A stretch of DNA of 64,000 bases from Larkinella terrae (GCF_009668025.1 NZ_WJXZ01000001.1:991345-1055344), one strand, 5' to 3'; positions 18,807-28,051 are shown, counted from the stretch's first letter. Numbers and translations are program-made. Notes: generated from the letters alone by a model not told the origin.

Positions 18807-19889
18807 TCATCTCCAGGCCCGGCGCAAAAACCGCAGCCAGTTTCCGTGAAAAATATTGTCAATATCTTCAGCCTTATAGCCTCTTTTTTCCAGAATAGCC
18901 TCGTATTTCTGCAAATCCGCAATCGAGTTCATGTCCCAGGGCGACTGCTCGGTGCCGAAAATACCGTCCAGGTCACTGCCGATGGCGACGTGCCGACTGT
19001 TCCCGGCAATCTGGCAGATGTGATCCCAGTGATCGACGAGATTTTCGAGCCGGATGTTCAGTTGCCAAGGGTCCGAAACCGTATCGATAAACCGGATGTC
19101 CATTGCCCAGCAATCGAGCATTCCGCCAATGACCGCATCGCGTTCGATCAGTCGTTTAATCTGTTCGTCCGTCAGTTGGCGCTGGTTCGGAACAATCGCC
19201 CGAACGTTGTGGTGGCTGGCCCAAACCGGTCCCGAATACAGCTCCAGCGCCTGATCGAAGCCTTCGTCGGTCAGGTGGGTCACGTCCAGAATCAGGTTCA
19301 GTTGCCCCATTTCCTTCAGCAAATCCAGCCCCGGCGGAGTCAGCGGACCTTCCATTTTCGTGCCCGGCGCGTAGCGACCCGGCCCGAAATGCGATAGCCC
19401 CATCGCCCGCAAACCGTAGTCGTAAGCCCGGTACAGGTACGAAATATCGACCAACGAATCGGCCCCTTCGAGACTTAAAATATATCCGATCGGTTTTTCC
19501 TCATCCGGTTTTTCCTGGTTTTCCCAGAGCGCCAGATGGGCTTCCAGTTGCGCCAGATTGGTGATCTGTACCATTTCGCCGAGGGCTTCCATTTCACGGT
19601 ACCAGACCAGTTGCGCCTGCGTCATGGCCCAGGCCTGCTGGGGCGAATGCCAGCCGGGCAGCGAACTCCCCGGCGGGGTCACCCGCGACAGTTGCGTGGC
19701 CACCACCAGCCCAATGCCGCCTTTCCGCAGCTCCGGCAAACAAACCGTGCCCCGGCCCCGGTCGGGTTTGTCTTTCATTCCCATTTCCCGCTGCCGGATT
19801 TCGACCAGCGGGCGCGACAGATCCCGGTTCCACTCCAGCGCGTTCATCGCCAGGTCCAGATGGGCGTCGAAAATCAACCGCTTTGTCAT
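18807..19889 (-). CDS. M19 family membrane dipeptidase-like metallohydrolase, cytoplasmic
   Basis: The 360-residue TIM-barrel hydrolase has the M19 zinc ligands HxD in IFDAHLDLAMNA (residues about 7-15), Glu in ILSLEGADSLVD, and histidines in LILDVTHLTDEGFDQ and VWASHHNVRAI. DPWQLNIRLENLVDHWDHI and HVAIGSDLDGIFG are typical of the C-terminal half. There is no signal peptide, unlike renal dipeptidase. Family members cleave dipeptides, beta-lactams or N-acyl-D-amino acids; an N-acyl amino-sugar or amide substrate would suit this block. Its ATG overlaps the preceding TGA by four bases (ATGA), showing coupling to the degenerate dehydrogenase gene. Confidence 0.87.
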   Translation of the reverse strand: MTKRLIFDAHLDLAMNALEWNRDLSRPLVEIRQREMGMKDKPDRGRGTVCLPELRKGGIGLVVATQLSRVTPPGSSLPGWHSPQQAWAMTQAQLVWYREMEALGEMVQITNLAQLEAHLALWENQEKPDEEKPIGYILSLEGADSLVDISYLYRAYDYGLRAMGLSHFGPGRYAPGTKMEGPLTPPGLDLLKEMGQLNLILDVTHLTDEGFDQALELYSGPVWASHHNVRAIVPNQRQLTDEQIKRLIERDAVIGGMLDCWAMDIRFIDTVSDPWQLNIRLENLVDHWDHICQIAGNSRHVAIGSDLDGIFGTEQSPWDMNSIADLQKYEAILEKRGYKAEDIDNIFHGNWLRFLRRAWR

Positions 19890-20842
19890 TGCACCACGGG
19901 CTGTTTGGTAATCCGCTGCGGAACTTCGGCGTAATTGAAGGGATATTTGCTGATCAGGTGCCGGATTTGCTGGCTAAACTCCCGAAACGACTCTTCCCAT
20001 TGCTCGGGTTCGTCTTTTTTGTAGGTATAAAATCCTTTTTCGGTCACCATGCCCAAACCGCCATCCTGCACGGTTTCGTTGAAAAACCGGGGAACGTGCC
20101 GGGCTTTCGACAGTTCGGGGAACAAATCCTGCATCACCACGCCGTAAATGAACGTCCCCATCAAATCCATGTACCGGAAATTCCCGGCAAATGGCAGGTA
20201 ATAACCGGGGTCGTTCCGGCAGGCGCGGTCGACATCCTCGACGGTCACGTAGCCATTTTCCACCAGAAAGAACGCTTCCCGAATCATGGCGCACAACAGG
20301 CGCGTGCGAATGCCGTTGTCGCTGTGAATAAGGTACGGATCTTTTTGCCAGACTAACCGGGCCGTCGAATAAAAGGCATTCACTTGTCGGGTATCGGTTT
20401 TGTCGTTGGCAATAATTTCCAGGAAATAGGTTGTATCGGCGGGAATCGTCCAGTTGGCGCCAATGATGCGCTCCGGATGGCGGGCATCCTCCTGAAGCGC
20501 GCTGAGCGGAATGCTTTCGGTATTGATGGCGATCAGTACATCCGGCGAAAAAACCGTTTCCAGCTGCCGGATCAGGGCTTTTTTCTGGTCCTCATTTTCA
20601 TCCGTACAGGCAATGACCAGACTACTATCGGCCGCTTCCTCCAGTTGCTCGACCACCGTTACAAACCGGTCCGAAGGATTGATTTCCAGTTGATTCGCTG
20701 AAACCGGGAGGCTTTCAAGCGGGTTACCGGCATAGACCGTGACCGGATGACCCGCCTGTCGTAAGCAGCTGATAATCCCGGTCGTCAGTTTGCTCCAGCC
20801 CGTGACGAGTACAGGTTCTCTTTCAGGTGATGTGTGATTCAT
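19886..20842 (-). CDS. 3-hydroxyacyl-CoA dehydrogenase-like protein, catalytically degenerate paralogue
   Basis: The 318-residue protein has the two-domain HAD layout and aligns end to end with the gene at 22217, including the late motif GFYTYKKDEPEQWEESF (GLYDYTEEEAKEWDKAF in the paralogue). The Rossmann motif is lost: VLVTGWSKLTTGI stands where GxGxMG is expected. The catalytic His is replaced by Asn130 (RIIGANWTIPAD against RFLGIHWAEPA), and the active-site Asn by Thr180 (NGIRTRLL against GFVTNRLM). The frame is intact, so it is retained, perhaps as a partner subunit or binding protein of the active paralogue. It overlaps the M19 gene by four bases. Confidence 0.82.
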   Translation of the reverse strand: MNHTSPEREPVLVTGWSKLTTGIISCLRQAGHPVTVYAGNPLESLPVSANQLEINPSDRFVTVVEQLEEAADSSLVIACTDENEDQKKALIRQLETVFSPDVLIAINTESIPLSALQEDARHPERIIGANWTIPADTTYFLEIIANDKTDTRQVNAFYSTARLVWQKDPYLIHSDNGIRTRLLCAMIREAFFLVENGYVTVEDVDRACRNDPGYYLPFAGNFRYMDLMGTFIYGVVMQDLFPELSKARHVPRFFNETVQDGGLGMVTEKGFYTYKKDEPEQWEESFREFSQQIRHLISKYPFNYAEVPQRITKQPVVQ

Positions 20843-20909
20843 AATTCAGGTGTGTTAAAACGCAGGGAACACTCGCTTCGACTTTCTGCAATTATTTCCG
20901 ATTTTCCAA

Positions 20910-22208
20910 CTACATATTTTTCAGCACTTCGCGGGCGGTTTCGATGGCGTGGTCGATGTCGGCTTCGGTATGGGCCGCACTGATGTACCACAAACCCCGG
21001 CCAATGACCCGAACGCCCCTGTCGTGCATGCCCGCAATGAATTTGCCGAGTTTCGCCTTGTCGTACGACAGCGTGTCCCGGTAATCGGTAACGGTTTCGA
21101 GTGCCGTAAAACCGGAATGAAACATGGGCCCCAGTCCCTGCACCCGCAGATTCTGGCCGGTTTCGGCGGCCGCCTGCTGCAAACCCACCATCAGTTTCTG
21201 ACCAAACCGGTACAGCCGTTCGTGCGGTTGCTCCCGTTCCAGAACCTGAATCGTGGCCAACGCGGCCGCAATCGTCGGATTCCCGGCGTTCATCGTGCCC
21301 GCGTGAATCACTTTGGCTTCTTCAATCAGGCGCATCCAGTCGCGTTTGCCGACAATGGCGCTGATCGGATAACCGCTGGCGATGGCTTTAGCGAAAATGG
21401 ACAGGTCGGGCGTGATGCCAAAATAATGCTGCGCCCCCCGGAGCGAAACCCGAAAACCGGTGATCACTTCGTCGAAAATGAGCGCAATGCCATATTCATC
21501 GCAGATAGCCCGCAGTCCTTGCAAAAAACCGGCTTTGGGTAAAATGCAGCCATTATTGCACATAATCGGCTCGGTAATGATCGCGGCCAGCTCGTGCTGG
21601 TGTTCGGCCACGGTTTTGCGGACCAGCTCCAGATCGTTCCACGGCAGAATAATGAATTCGTCGCGGGCGTGATCGGCCAGCCCGGCGCTCCACGGATACG
21701 CATTCGGCGATTCCCGGTCGCCCAGGGCGTCGGCGGAGGGCTGCGAAAGTCCCCAGGCGACGTTATCGAGCCAGCCGTGGTAATGGCCTTCAAAACGGAG
21801 AAATTTGGGTTTGCCGGTTTTGGCGCGGGCAATTCGAAAAGCGGTTTGCACGGCTTCGGAACCGTCCAGGCAAAACCGCATCAGTTCGGCAGAGGGAATC
21901 AGGTCGGCGAGTTTCTCGGCGAGTTCAATTTCTTTGTGGTGCTGTCCGGCAAATAGCTGACCTTTCTCGGAATAGTCGTTGATGGCCTGCAACACTTCCG
22001 GGTGCGAATGGCCCAGCAGCAGCGGCCCCTGACTCAGCGTAAAATCCAGGTATTCGTTACCGTCGACGTCGTAAATCCGGCTGCCTTTGCCGTGCGTATA
22101 GAAGATAGCGTGCGGATGATTGTACTTGCGAAACTCGGACGAAACGCCCCCGGCCAGCACTTTTTTCGCCCGTTCGAGCAGGGCGGCCGATTCAGAATAG
22201 GTTGTCAT
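20910..22208 (-). CDS. Class III PLP-dependent aminotransferase (glutamate-1-semialdehyde aminomutase-like)
   Basis: The 432-residue fold-type I PLP enzyme has GGVSSEFRKYNHPHAIFY, YHGWLDN (aromatic PLP-stacking loop), IFDEVITGFRVSLRG with the PLP-pyridine Asp, and the Schiff-base Lys in SIFAKAIASGYPISAIVG. This pattern is the HemL-like branch of class III aminotransferases. Its setting between two 3-hydroxyacyl-CoA-dehydrogenase-like genes and near RidA argues for a catabolic transaminase or aminomutase rather than tetrapyrrole synthesis. RidA nearby fits, since PLP enzymes release reactive enamines. The substrate is unknown. Confidence 0.87.
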   Translation of the reverse strand: MTTYSESAALLERAKKVLAGGVSSEFRKYNHPHAIFYTHGKGSRIYDVDGNEYLDFTLSQGPLLLGHSHPEVLQAINDYSEKGQLFAGQHHKEIELAEKLADLIPSAELMRFCLDGSEAVQTAFRIARAKTGKPKFLRFEGHYHGWLDNVAWGLSQPSADALGDRESPNAYPWSAGLADHARDEFIILPWNDLELVRKTVAEHQHELAAIITEPIMCNNGCILPKAGFLQGLRAICDEYGIALIFDEVITGFRVSLRGAQHYFGITPDLSIFAKAIASGYPISAIVGKRDWMRLIEEAKVIHAGTMNAGNPTIAAALATIQVLEREQPHERLYRFGQKLMVGLQQAAAETGQNLRVQGLGPMFHSGFTALETVTDYRDTLSYDKAKLGKFIAGMHDRGVRVIGRGLWYISAAHTEADIDHAIETAREVLKNM

Positions 22209-22216
22209 TATGTTGG

Positions 22217-23194
22217 TTACCCAATTCGCTGGTCGGTCCGGAACGGATACCGGGCGGCCAATTGATAAATGTCTTTGTTAAAAACCGCAAAGGCCTTGTC
22301 CCATTCCTTCGCTTCTTCTTCGGTGTAATCGTACAGGCCCTGGGCGCTCTGCGTTCCCCGCAATTGCCGGTCGACCAGTTGCTGCATCAGGTCGGGAACC
22401 TCGTCAGAATTCGACAGCAGCGGGAAAATGCGCCGGAAAATTTCGGGATAATCCTGCAAACCGGTGTAATCCATCCGTCTGAAAATTCCCATCATGGTGA
22501 TCCAGGAACCGGCGTCGTACCGGAAGGCTTTGTCCACATCTTCCAGCGTTGCGTCACCTTTTTCAACCAGGTGCAAACCCTCACGGTAAATGGCGTACAT
22601 CAGCCGGTTGGTGACAAAACCGCGAATATCTTTCCGCAGCAGCGTAGGCTCTTTTTGCCAGTAATGGGCCAGTTCAAACGCCCAGTTGGCGCGTTCCAGC
22701 GAGGTTTGCGTGCCGCAGGTGATTTCCATAAACCGGGTCATGTACGCCGGTTCGGCCCAATGAATGCCCAAAAACCGCTCCGGATTAGGCACCAGTTGCT
22801 GCAGCATGCTGATCGGAATGGCCGATGTATTGCTGGCAATCACCGTTTCGCTGCTCACCACGGCGGCAATTTTCTGATAGACGATTTGCTTGATGGCGAT
22901 TTTTTCGGTCACGCATTCCAGCACCAGCCGACAATCGGCCAAAACGCCATAATCCGCCGAAACCGTCAGTTGCGCGATGTACGCATCCGGTGCCTGGGCC
23001 AACAAATCCGCTTCGTCGGCGTGCCTGATCTGGCTTAAAATTCGGTCGGGCGCGTCGGCCAGTTCGGTTGGCAGCGGAGCAATGGCTTTCACCGGATGCC
23101 CCGCCAGCAGGAGCGCGGCCACGATGCTGCTGCCCATCAACCCCAGTCCGACAACTCCGACGCTGATCTCCCTCGTTTGTATAATCTCCTCCAT
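22217..23194 (-). CDS. 3-hydroxyacyl-CoA dehydrogenase family NAD-dependent oxidoreductase
   Basis: The 325-residue protein has an intact NAD-binding motif VGVVGLGLMGSSIVAA (about residues 12-27), Ser in IASNTSAIPIS, catalytic His145 in RFLGIHWAEP, Glu157 in RFMEI, and Asn196 in RGFVTNRLMYA. It would oxidise a 3-hydroxy acid or 3-hydroxyacyl group. With no thiolase, hydratase or CoA ligase in the block, a small hydroxy-acid (L-gulonate- or carnitine-dehydrogenase-like) substrate is as likely as an acyl-CoA. It lies 15 bases after ridA and 8 bases before the aminotransferase. Confidence 0.88.
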   Translation of the reverse strand: MEEIIQTREISVGVVGLGLMGSSIVAALLLAGHPVKAIAPLPTELADAPDRILSQIRHADEADLLAQAPDAYIAQLTVSADYGVLADCRLVLECVTEKIAIKQIVYQKIAAVVSSETVIASNTSAIPISMLQQLVPNPERFLGIHWAEPAYMTRFMEITCGTQTSLERANWAFELAHYWQKEPTLLRKDIRGFVTNRLMYAIYREGLHLVEKGDATLEDVDKAFRYDAGSWITMMGIFRRMDYTGLQDYPEIFRRIFPLLSNSDEVPDLMQQLVDRQLRGTQSAQGLYDYTEEEAKEWDKAFAVFNKDIYQLAARYPFRTDQRIG

Positions 23195-23209
23195 TCGCCG
23201 ATCCGGTTT

Positions 23210-23599
23210 TCAGGCCGGTAGTTTAACAATGCAATCAATTTCAACTTTCAGCCCCTCGGCCAGCACCGATTGCACGGTGGTTCGGGCGGGTTTGATGCCC
23301 GGGAAATACTGGGCATAAACGGTATTGTACCGGTCGAACTCGGCGATGTCGGCCAGGTGAACCGTGCATTTGACGACGTCTTCCATCGTGGCGCCCGCCG
23401 ATTCGATAATGGTTTTGATGTTCTGCAGGGTGCGGTGGGTTTCGTCTTCAATGGTACCGAGTACAAACTGCGAGGTTTTAAAATCGACGGCGGCCTGGCC
23501 ACTGACAAACAGAAAGCCGCCGGCAACGACCCCGTCCGAATAAGCGCCGGTGGCAAAGGCCGGATCGCGGTCGGGGTGGATTACTTTGGATTTACTCAT
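23210..23599 (-). CDS. RidA family reactive enamine/imine deaminase
   Basis: The 129-residue protein has the YjgF/RidA signature: YSDGVVAGGFLFVSGQAAVD, the active-site Arg in PGIKPARTTVQS, and the Glu in EGLKVEIDCIVKLP. RidA proteins hydrolyse 2-aminoacrylate and related enamines or imines left by PLP enzymes. It is the first gene of the eleven-gene block and is preceded by the shared regulatory element at 23665-23730. Operon-specific RidA subfamilies often work on a pathway intermediate, which fits the aminotransferase two genes down. Confidence 0.92.
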   Translation of the reverse strand: MSKSKVIHPDRDPAFATGAYSDGVVAGGFLFVSGQAAVDFKTSQFVLGTIEDETHRTLQNIKTIIESAGATMEDVVKCTVHLADIAEFDRYNTVYAQYFPGIKPARTTVQSVLAEGLKVEIDCIVKLPA

Positions 23600-23664
23600 G
23601 CGTGAAAAGCAGGTAGAAAGGTTGTCGTCGGGAAACCGGGAATTACCGGACCGTGAACGTACAG

Positions 23665-23730
23665 CAAAAGTAGTCGCCGAAGTTTGCTAATTCTGTTACT
23701 TTTATCCATATTTCTGATACTATTTTTCAA
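23665..23730 (-). promoter_or_regulatory. Promoter and candidate AraC operator of the ridA operon (shared-architecture copy 1)
   Basis: Read on the minus strand from 23730: half-site TGAAAAATAGTA starts at 23729, half-site ATAAAAGTA at 23705, and -7 box TACTTTTG at 23672-23665. The core AAAATAGTA and ATAAAAGTA half-sites begin 21 bp apart, two helical turns, as for AraC-type direct repeats. No TTG -33 is visible, suggesting activator dependence. It aligns without gaps to 24711-24776 and 35366-35431. It lies in the spacer between ridA and the divergent araC-type gene, so it could also serve autoregulation. Confidence 0.8.
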
Positions 23731-23799
23731 ATCATTCCGGTGAATTCAGGAATTTCGGTATACTTAAGGGGCCCTTTAATACTATAAGTCATTTTTGCC

Positions 23800-24672
23800 A
23801 TGAAAACAGTCGAAGTTCGGTTACCGCAGGAATATGACAAATCTTTTATTGTCTTTCAGGAGATTGGCCAATTTTTTCCCTGCCCGTGGCATTACCACCC
23901 CGAATACGAATTGGTACTGGTGTTGAAAAGTACCGGTCGCCGGATGGTGGGCGATCACATCGGGTATTTCGACGCCGGTGATCTGGTCTTCATGGGGCCG
24001 TCGCTGCCCCACGTCTGGGTCAACGATCCGGAGTTTTTCAAGGGCGAAGCCGGTTACCAGGCCAACGCCATTGTGGTGCAGTTTGTCGATAATTTTCTGG
24101 GAAAACCGTTCATGGAGATTCCGGAGATGGATGCCTTCCGGAGCTTCCTGAAGCGGTCGAGCCGGGGAATGGAACTGACCGGCACCACCCGGACCCGGAT
24201 CACGAACCTCATGAAGCGCATGATTCTGATGAGCGGTCTGCAACGGCTGTCGGCGCTGCTGGAGATCTTTGACATTCTCGCCCATACCACTGAATATGAG
24301 ATGCTTGCCAGCCCGGGTTATGTCCAGAATGTACACCTCAAATCGTCGGATCACCTCCGGAAAATCAACCAGTATATTATGCAGAATTTTCAGGAGGAGA
24401 TTTCGCTACCCGAAATTGCCAGCGTGGCCAACATGGCCCTGACGACGTTCTGCTGTTTTTTCAAGGAGCATTACCGCGTCTCGTTTGTCGAATACCTCAA
24501 CACCGTCCGGATTGGTCACGCGTGTAAATTAATCTCGGAAAAGGAATTGAACATCGTGGAAGCGGCCGCCGAGAGCGGTTTTAACAACCTGGCCAATTTC
24601 AACCGGCAGTTCAAAAAGATCAAGAATATGACGCCCAGCGAATACCGCCGGACGCTGAATGCGGCCGTTTGA
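23800..24672 (+). CDS. AraC family transcriptional regulator with cupin-type sensor domain
   Basis: The 290-residue protein has an N-terminal cupin-like ligand-binding half (FPCPWHYHPEYELVLVLKS, GYFDAGDLVFMGPSLPHVW) and a C-terminal AraC DNA-binding half of two helix-turn-helix units. The first is ISLPEIASVANMALTTFCCF; the second is IVEAAAESGFNNLANFNRQF followed by KIKNMTPSEYRRTL. It is transcribed away from the ridA operon and towards susC. The three repeated promoter elements around it are its natural targets. The inducer is presumably a mono- or oligosaccharide or catabolite of the block, but this is not shown. Confidence 0.93.
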   Translation: MKTVEVRLPQEYDKSFIVFQEIGQFFPCPWHYHPEYELVLVLKSTGRRMVGDHIGYFDAGDLVFMGPSLPHVWVNDPEFFKGEAGYQANAIVVQFVDNFLGKPFMEIPEMDAFRSFLKRSSRGMELTGTTRTRITNLMKRMILMSGLQRLSALLEIFDILAHTTEYEMLASPGYVQNVHLKSSDHLRKINQYIMQNFQEEISLPEIASVANMALTTFCCFFKEHYRVSFVEYLNTVRIGHACKLISEKELNIVEAAAESGFNNLANFNRQFKKIKNMTPSEYRRTLNAAV

Positions 24673-24710
24673 CGGTTTTATTTCCGTAAAAAAATACCGG
24701 TACGGTTTTT

Positions 24711-24776
24711 CTGAAAAATAGTATCACAAATACAAATAAAAGTAGCAGATTCCGATAGGTACGAAACTTAATTTTG
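24711..24776 (+). promoter_or_regulatory. Promoter and candidate AraC operator of the susC operon (shared-architecture copy 2)
   Basis: Half-site TGAAAAATAGTA starts at 24712, half-site ATAAAAGTA at 24736, and -7 box TAATTTTG at 24769-24776, 40 bases before the susC ATG. Distances are identical to the copies at 23665 and 35366: 57 bp from the first motif to the -7 box. Against copy 1, 33 of the 38 bases following the first base match. The second half-site ends 24 bases before the -7 box, so a bound activator would overlap the -33 region. Confidence 0.82.
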
Positions 24777-24815
24777 CTTTCGTCAAATTCTGCACGACTT
24801 TCTATTTGGGATACT

Positions 24816-27800
24816 ATGAAAAAGAGAACTTTACCTGCTTTTTTTATCGAAAAGCGCGTTTTCCTGCTGATAACACTCCTTTGTTGCAGCCTGGCGGTTT
24901 TCGCCCAGCAAGCGCGCACGGTGAAAGGGAAAATTACGGACGAACGCAACGAAGGTTTGCCGGGCGTCAGCATTGTTCTGAAGGGAACCACGACCGGAGC
25001 TACCACGGATGCGGGCGGTCAGTACACCATCAACGTGCCAAATAACCAGGCGATTCTGGTCTTCAGTTTTCTGGGGTACGAATCCCAGGAAATCACCGTT
25101 GGCAACCAGACGCTGCTGGACGTCACCCTGAAAGGCGATAGCAAAACGCTGAATGAGGTGGTCGTGGTCGGCTACGGTTCCCAGTCGCGCGAGGTGCTGA
25201 CGACCTCCGTTTCCAAGCTGGACACGAAAGTGCTGGAAAACATTCCGTATGCCAACGCGGCTTCGGCCTTACAGGGTACGCTACCGGGCGTCCGGGTGCA
25301 GGGAACCGAATCCGGTGGTCAACCGGGCGCGGCTCCCCGGATCATTATTCGCGGGGGTACGTCGATCAACAACCCCAACGGCGCGGCCCCGCTGTACATC
25401 ATCGACGGGATCATCCGAACCAACATGAACGACATCAACCCCGACGATATTGAGTCGCTGCAGGTGCTGAAAGATGCCGCTTCGACGGCCATTTACGGCG
25501 CACGGGGTTCCAACGGGGTTGTCATCATTACGACCAAAACCGGTAAGAGCGGCAAAACCCGCGTCACCTATTCCTATGACCTGATTTTCTCAAAACCGGG
25601 TAAAATGTACGAAATGGCGACCGCCCGCGACTACATTTACCTGCAGCGGCTCGGGGCCGTTCGCTCGGCGAAAAAAGACCCGACGGCCACCCGCCAATTG
25701 ACGCTGGCGACCGGTGCCGGAACCGGTAATGACCTGACGAACAACACGGTATATACGACTCAATACCTTACGGAAGCCAATAAATACAAGCTGAATGAAG
25801 GCTGGGAAAGCATGCCCGACCCGCTGGATTCGACCAAAACCATCATTTTCCAGGGGACCGATTACCAGAAACTGATTTATCAGGACGGCGTTTCGCACAA
25901 CCACTACGTTTCGCTGACGGGCGGTTCCGAAAAAGCGACGTTCAATGCGGGCGTGGGGTACCTGAACAACCAGGGAACGGTAATTACGACCCGGTACGAC
26001 CGCCTGACGTTCAACCTGAACGGCGACCTCAAGGTGCGGGACAACCTGACGTTCTTCGGCCGGACGATGTACACCCGCTCGAGCAACAACGAGGTTTACA
26101 ACATTTCGCAGATTTTCTACCGCTCAGCGGCCAACGTGCCCACCTCAAAATTGTATTACGAAGACGGTTCGCTGGCACCGGGTGCTAACCGGGGCAATGG
26201 AAACCCGTTGTACTTTCTGAACAAGGACAAGCGCGGCAATTCCATCGAAAACATGACGCTGTCGGTGGGCGGGCGCTGGGATATTCTGCCGGGTTTGGCT
26301 TTCGAACCCCAGGTTTCGATGTATAAACTGGGCACCGACGGTTATTCGTTCCTGCCTTCGTATTACAACGGAACCACGGCGGTAACTACCCGATCGGCTT
26401 CGGCGAGCTATACCAAACTGACCCAGTGGCAGGCTGATGCGGTTTTATCGTACGACAAAACGTTTGCGACCTCCCACAATGTGTCGTTAAAAGGCGGTTT
26501 TTCCTACTTTGGGCGGAACAGTTACGCCATGTCGGCCAGCGGCCAGGGCGCGGCTACGGACCTGATCCCAACCCTGAACGCGGCTACCACGCCGGTTTCG
26601 GTGGGCGGTTCGGTGAGTGATCAGGTGATTCTGGGTTATTTTGGCCGGTTCAACTACGATTACAAGCAGAAATACCTGTTCTCCCTAAACGCCCGCTACG
26701 ACGGCGCTTCCAACCTCGGTGCCAACCACAAATGGGGCTTTTTCCCGGGGGTTTCGGTCGGCTGGAACCTGCACCACGAAGAGTTCTGGAAAGCCCTGCC
26801 CGCCGATCTGATTCAATTGAAACTACGCGGAAGCTACGGGGTGAACGGAAACATCAGCGGCCTTACCGACTTCCAGTCGCAGGGTGAATACGGTGTCGGA
26901 GCGCGTTATCTGGGCGTTTCAGCCGTACAGAACACCGTGATTCCGAACCCGTCGCTGAAGTGGGAACAGTCTAAAACCTTTAACGTCGGGGCTGATCTTG
27001 GCCTGTTCAAAAGCCGGGTGAACGTGATCGTCGATGTGTACCGGCGCGTGACCGACAACCTGCTGACCAGCCTGACGCTGCCGCCCTCGACCGGTTTTGC
27101 CAGCATCTTTACCAACCTGGGTAGCCTCGAAAACAAGGGTGTTGAACTGGAGCTCAGCGCGCAGATTCTGCCGCCGTCATCCGCTTTGCAATGGCAGATT
27201 GGCCTGAATGCCGCCAAAACGACCCACAAAATTCTGACGCTGCCTTACAACGGTACGGAAAACAATCGGATTGGCGGTTACAACGTGTATGATGCCGCCA
27301 GCGGCACGTACGTCTGGGGTGGCGGTTTGCGCGAAGGGGGCCGGATCGGTGATCTTTACGCCTGGAAACAGACTGGCGTGTATGCCACCGACGAAGCCGC
27401 CAAATCGGCGCCGGTCGATCAGCTCATCACCTACGCCGACAAGACCAAATACGGGGGCGACGCCATTTTCCAGGATCTGGATGGCAATAACATCATCGAC
27501 GAACGGGATCGCGTTTACATGGGCAATCCGTTCCCGCTCTGGACCGGCGGTATTTCCAACACGCTGTCGTACAAGAACTTCAACTTCCTGATTCGGATGG
27601 ATTACGCGACGGGCCACACGATTTACAACTACGCCCGGGCGTTCATGGACGGTCAGTGGGCCGGGGTGAGCATGACGAAGGAAATGGTTGACAAATCCTG
27701 GAAAAAACAGGGCGATATTGCCAGCATGGTGCAGTACCAGCCGGGGATCGGCAACTACAGCAACTGGCGCGGAACGGCCTGGCACGAGTTAACGACCAAT

Positions 27801-28037
27801 TCCATCTATTACGAGAAAGGCGATTACCTCTGCCTCCGGGAAGTCACCCTGAGCTACAGCGTGCCGACGGCGGTTTTGCAAAAGCTGAAACTGAGCAACC
27901 TGCGCTTCAACCTGACCGGTAGCAACCTGCATTACTTCACGGCCTACAAAGGGCTGAACCCGGAAGATGGCACCCGGGACAACGGTCGGTATCCGATTCC
28001 GAAGAACATCGCGTTTGGGGCTTCTCTTACCTTCTAA
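24816..28037 (+). CDS. SusC/RagA-type TonB-linked outer membrane receptor
   Basis: The 1073-residue protein has a signal peptide (RVFLLITLLCCSLAVFAQ). A carboxypeptidase-regulatory-like domain follows (about residues 35-110, KGKITDERNEGLPGVSIVLK), then the SusC motif LNEVVVVGYGSQ as TonB-box region. The plug carries NPDDIESLQVLKDAASTAIY and GARGSNGVVIITTK, and a C-terminal 22-strand barrel ends in FGASLTF. SusC proteins import oligosaccharides or peptides with a SusD lid. ATG 24816 is chosen because it begins the signal peptide directly; an in-frame upstream start at 24774 would lie at the -7 box. It is followed 14 bases later by susD. Confidence 0.95.
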   Translation: MKKRTLPAFFIEKRVFLLITLLCCSLAVFAQQARTVKGKITDERNEGLPGVSIVLKGTTTGATTDAGGQYTINVPNNQAILVFSFLGYESQEITVGNQTLLDVTLKGDSKTLNEVVVVGYGSQSREVLTTSVSKLDTKVLENIPYANAASALQGTLPGVRVQGTESGGQPGAAPRIIIRGGTSINNPNGAAPLYIIDGIIRTNMNDINPDDIESLQVLKDAASTAIYGARGSNGVVIITTKTGKSGKTRVTYSYDLIFSKPGKMYEMATARDYIYLQRLGAVRSAKKDPTATRQLTLATGAGTGNDLTNNTVYTTQYLTEANKYKLNEGWESMPDPLDSTKTIIFQGTDYQKLIYQDGVSHNHYVSLTGGSEKATFNAGVGYLNNQGTVITTRYDRLTFNLNGDLKVRDNLTFFGRTMYTRSSNNEVYNISQIFYRSAANVPTSKLYYEDGSLAPGANRGNGNPLYFLNKDKRGNSIENMTLSVGGRWDILPGLAFEPQVSMYKLGTDGYSFLPSYYNGTTAVTTRSASASYTKLTQWQADAVLSYDKTFATSHNVSLKGGFSYFGRNSYAMSASGQGAATDLIPTLNAATTPVSVGGSVSDQVILGYFGRFNYDYKQKYLFSLNARYDGASNLGANHKWGFFPGVSVGWNLHHEEFWKALPADLIQLKLRGSYGVNGNISGLTDFQSQGEYGVGARYLGVSAVQNTVIPNPSLKWEQSKTFNVGADLGLFKSRVNVIVDVYRRVTDNLLTSLTLPPSTGFASIFTNLGSLENKGVELELSAQILPPSSALQWQIGLNAAKTTHKILTLPYNGTENNRIGGYNVYDAASGTYVWGGGLREGGRIGDLYAWKQTGVYATDEAAKSAPVDQLITYADKTKYGGDAIFQDLDGNNIIDERDRVYMGNPFPLWTGGISNTLSYKNFNFLIRMDYATGHTIYNYARAFMDGQWAGVSMTKEMVDKSWKKQGDIASMVQYQPGIGNYSNWRGTAWHELTTNSIYYEKGDYLCLREVTLSYSVPTAVLQKLKLSNLRFNLTGSNLHYFTAYKGLNPEDGTRDNGRYPIPKNIAFGASLTF

Positions 28038-28051
28038 TCACTCGCTGAACC

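Noticed and set aside
20910..22208. Naming the class III aminotransferase hemL
   Set aside because: The similarity is at family level. The catabolic neighbourhood and separate promoter make tetrapyrrole synthesis unlikely.
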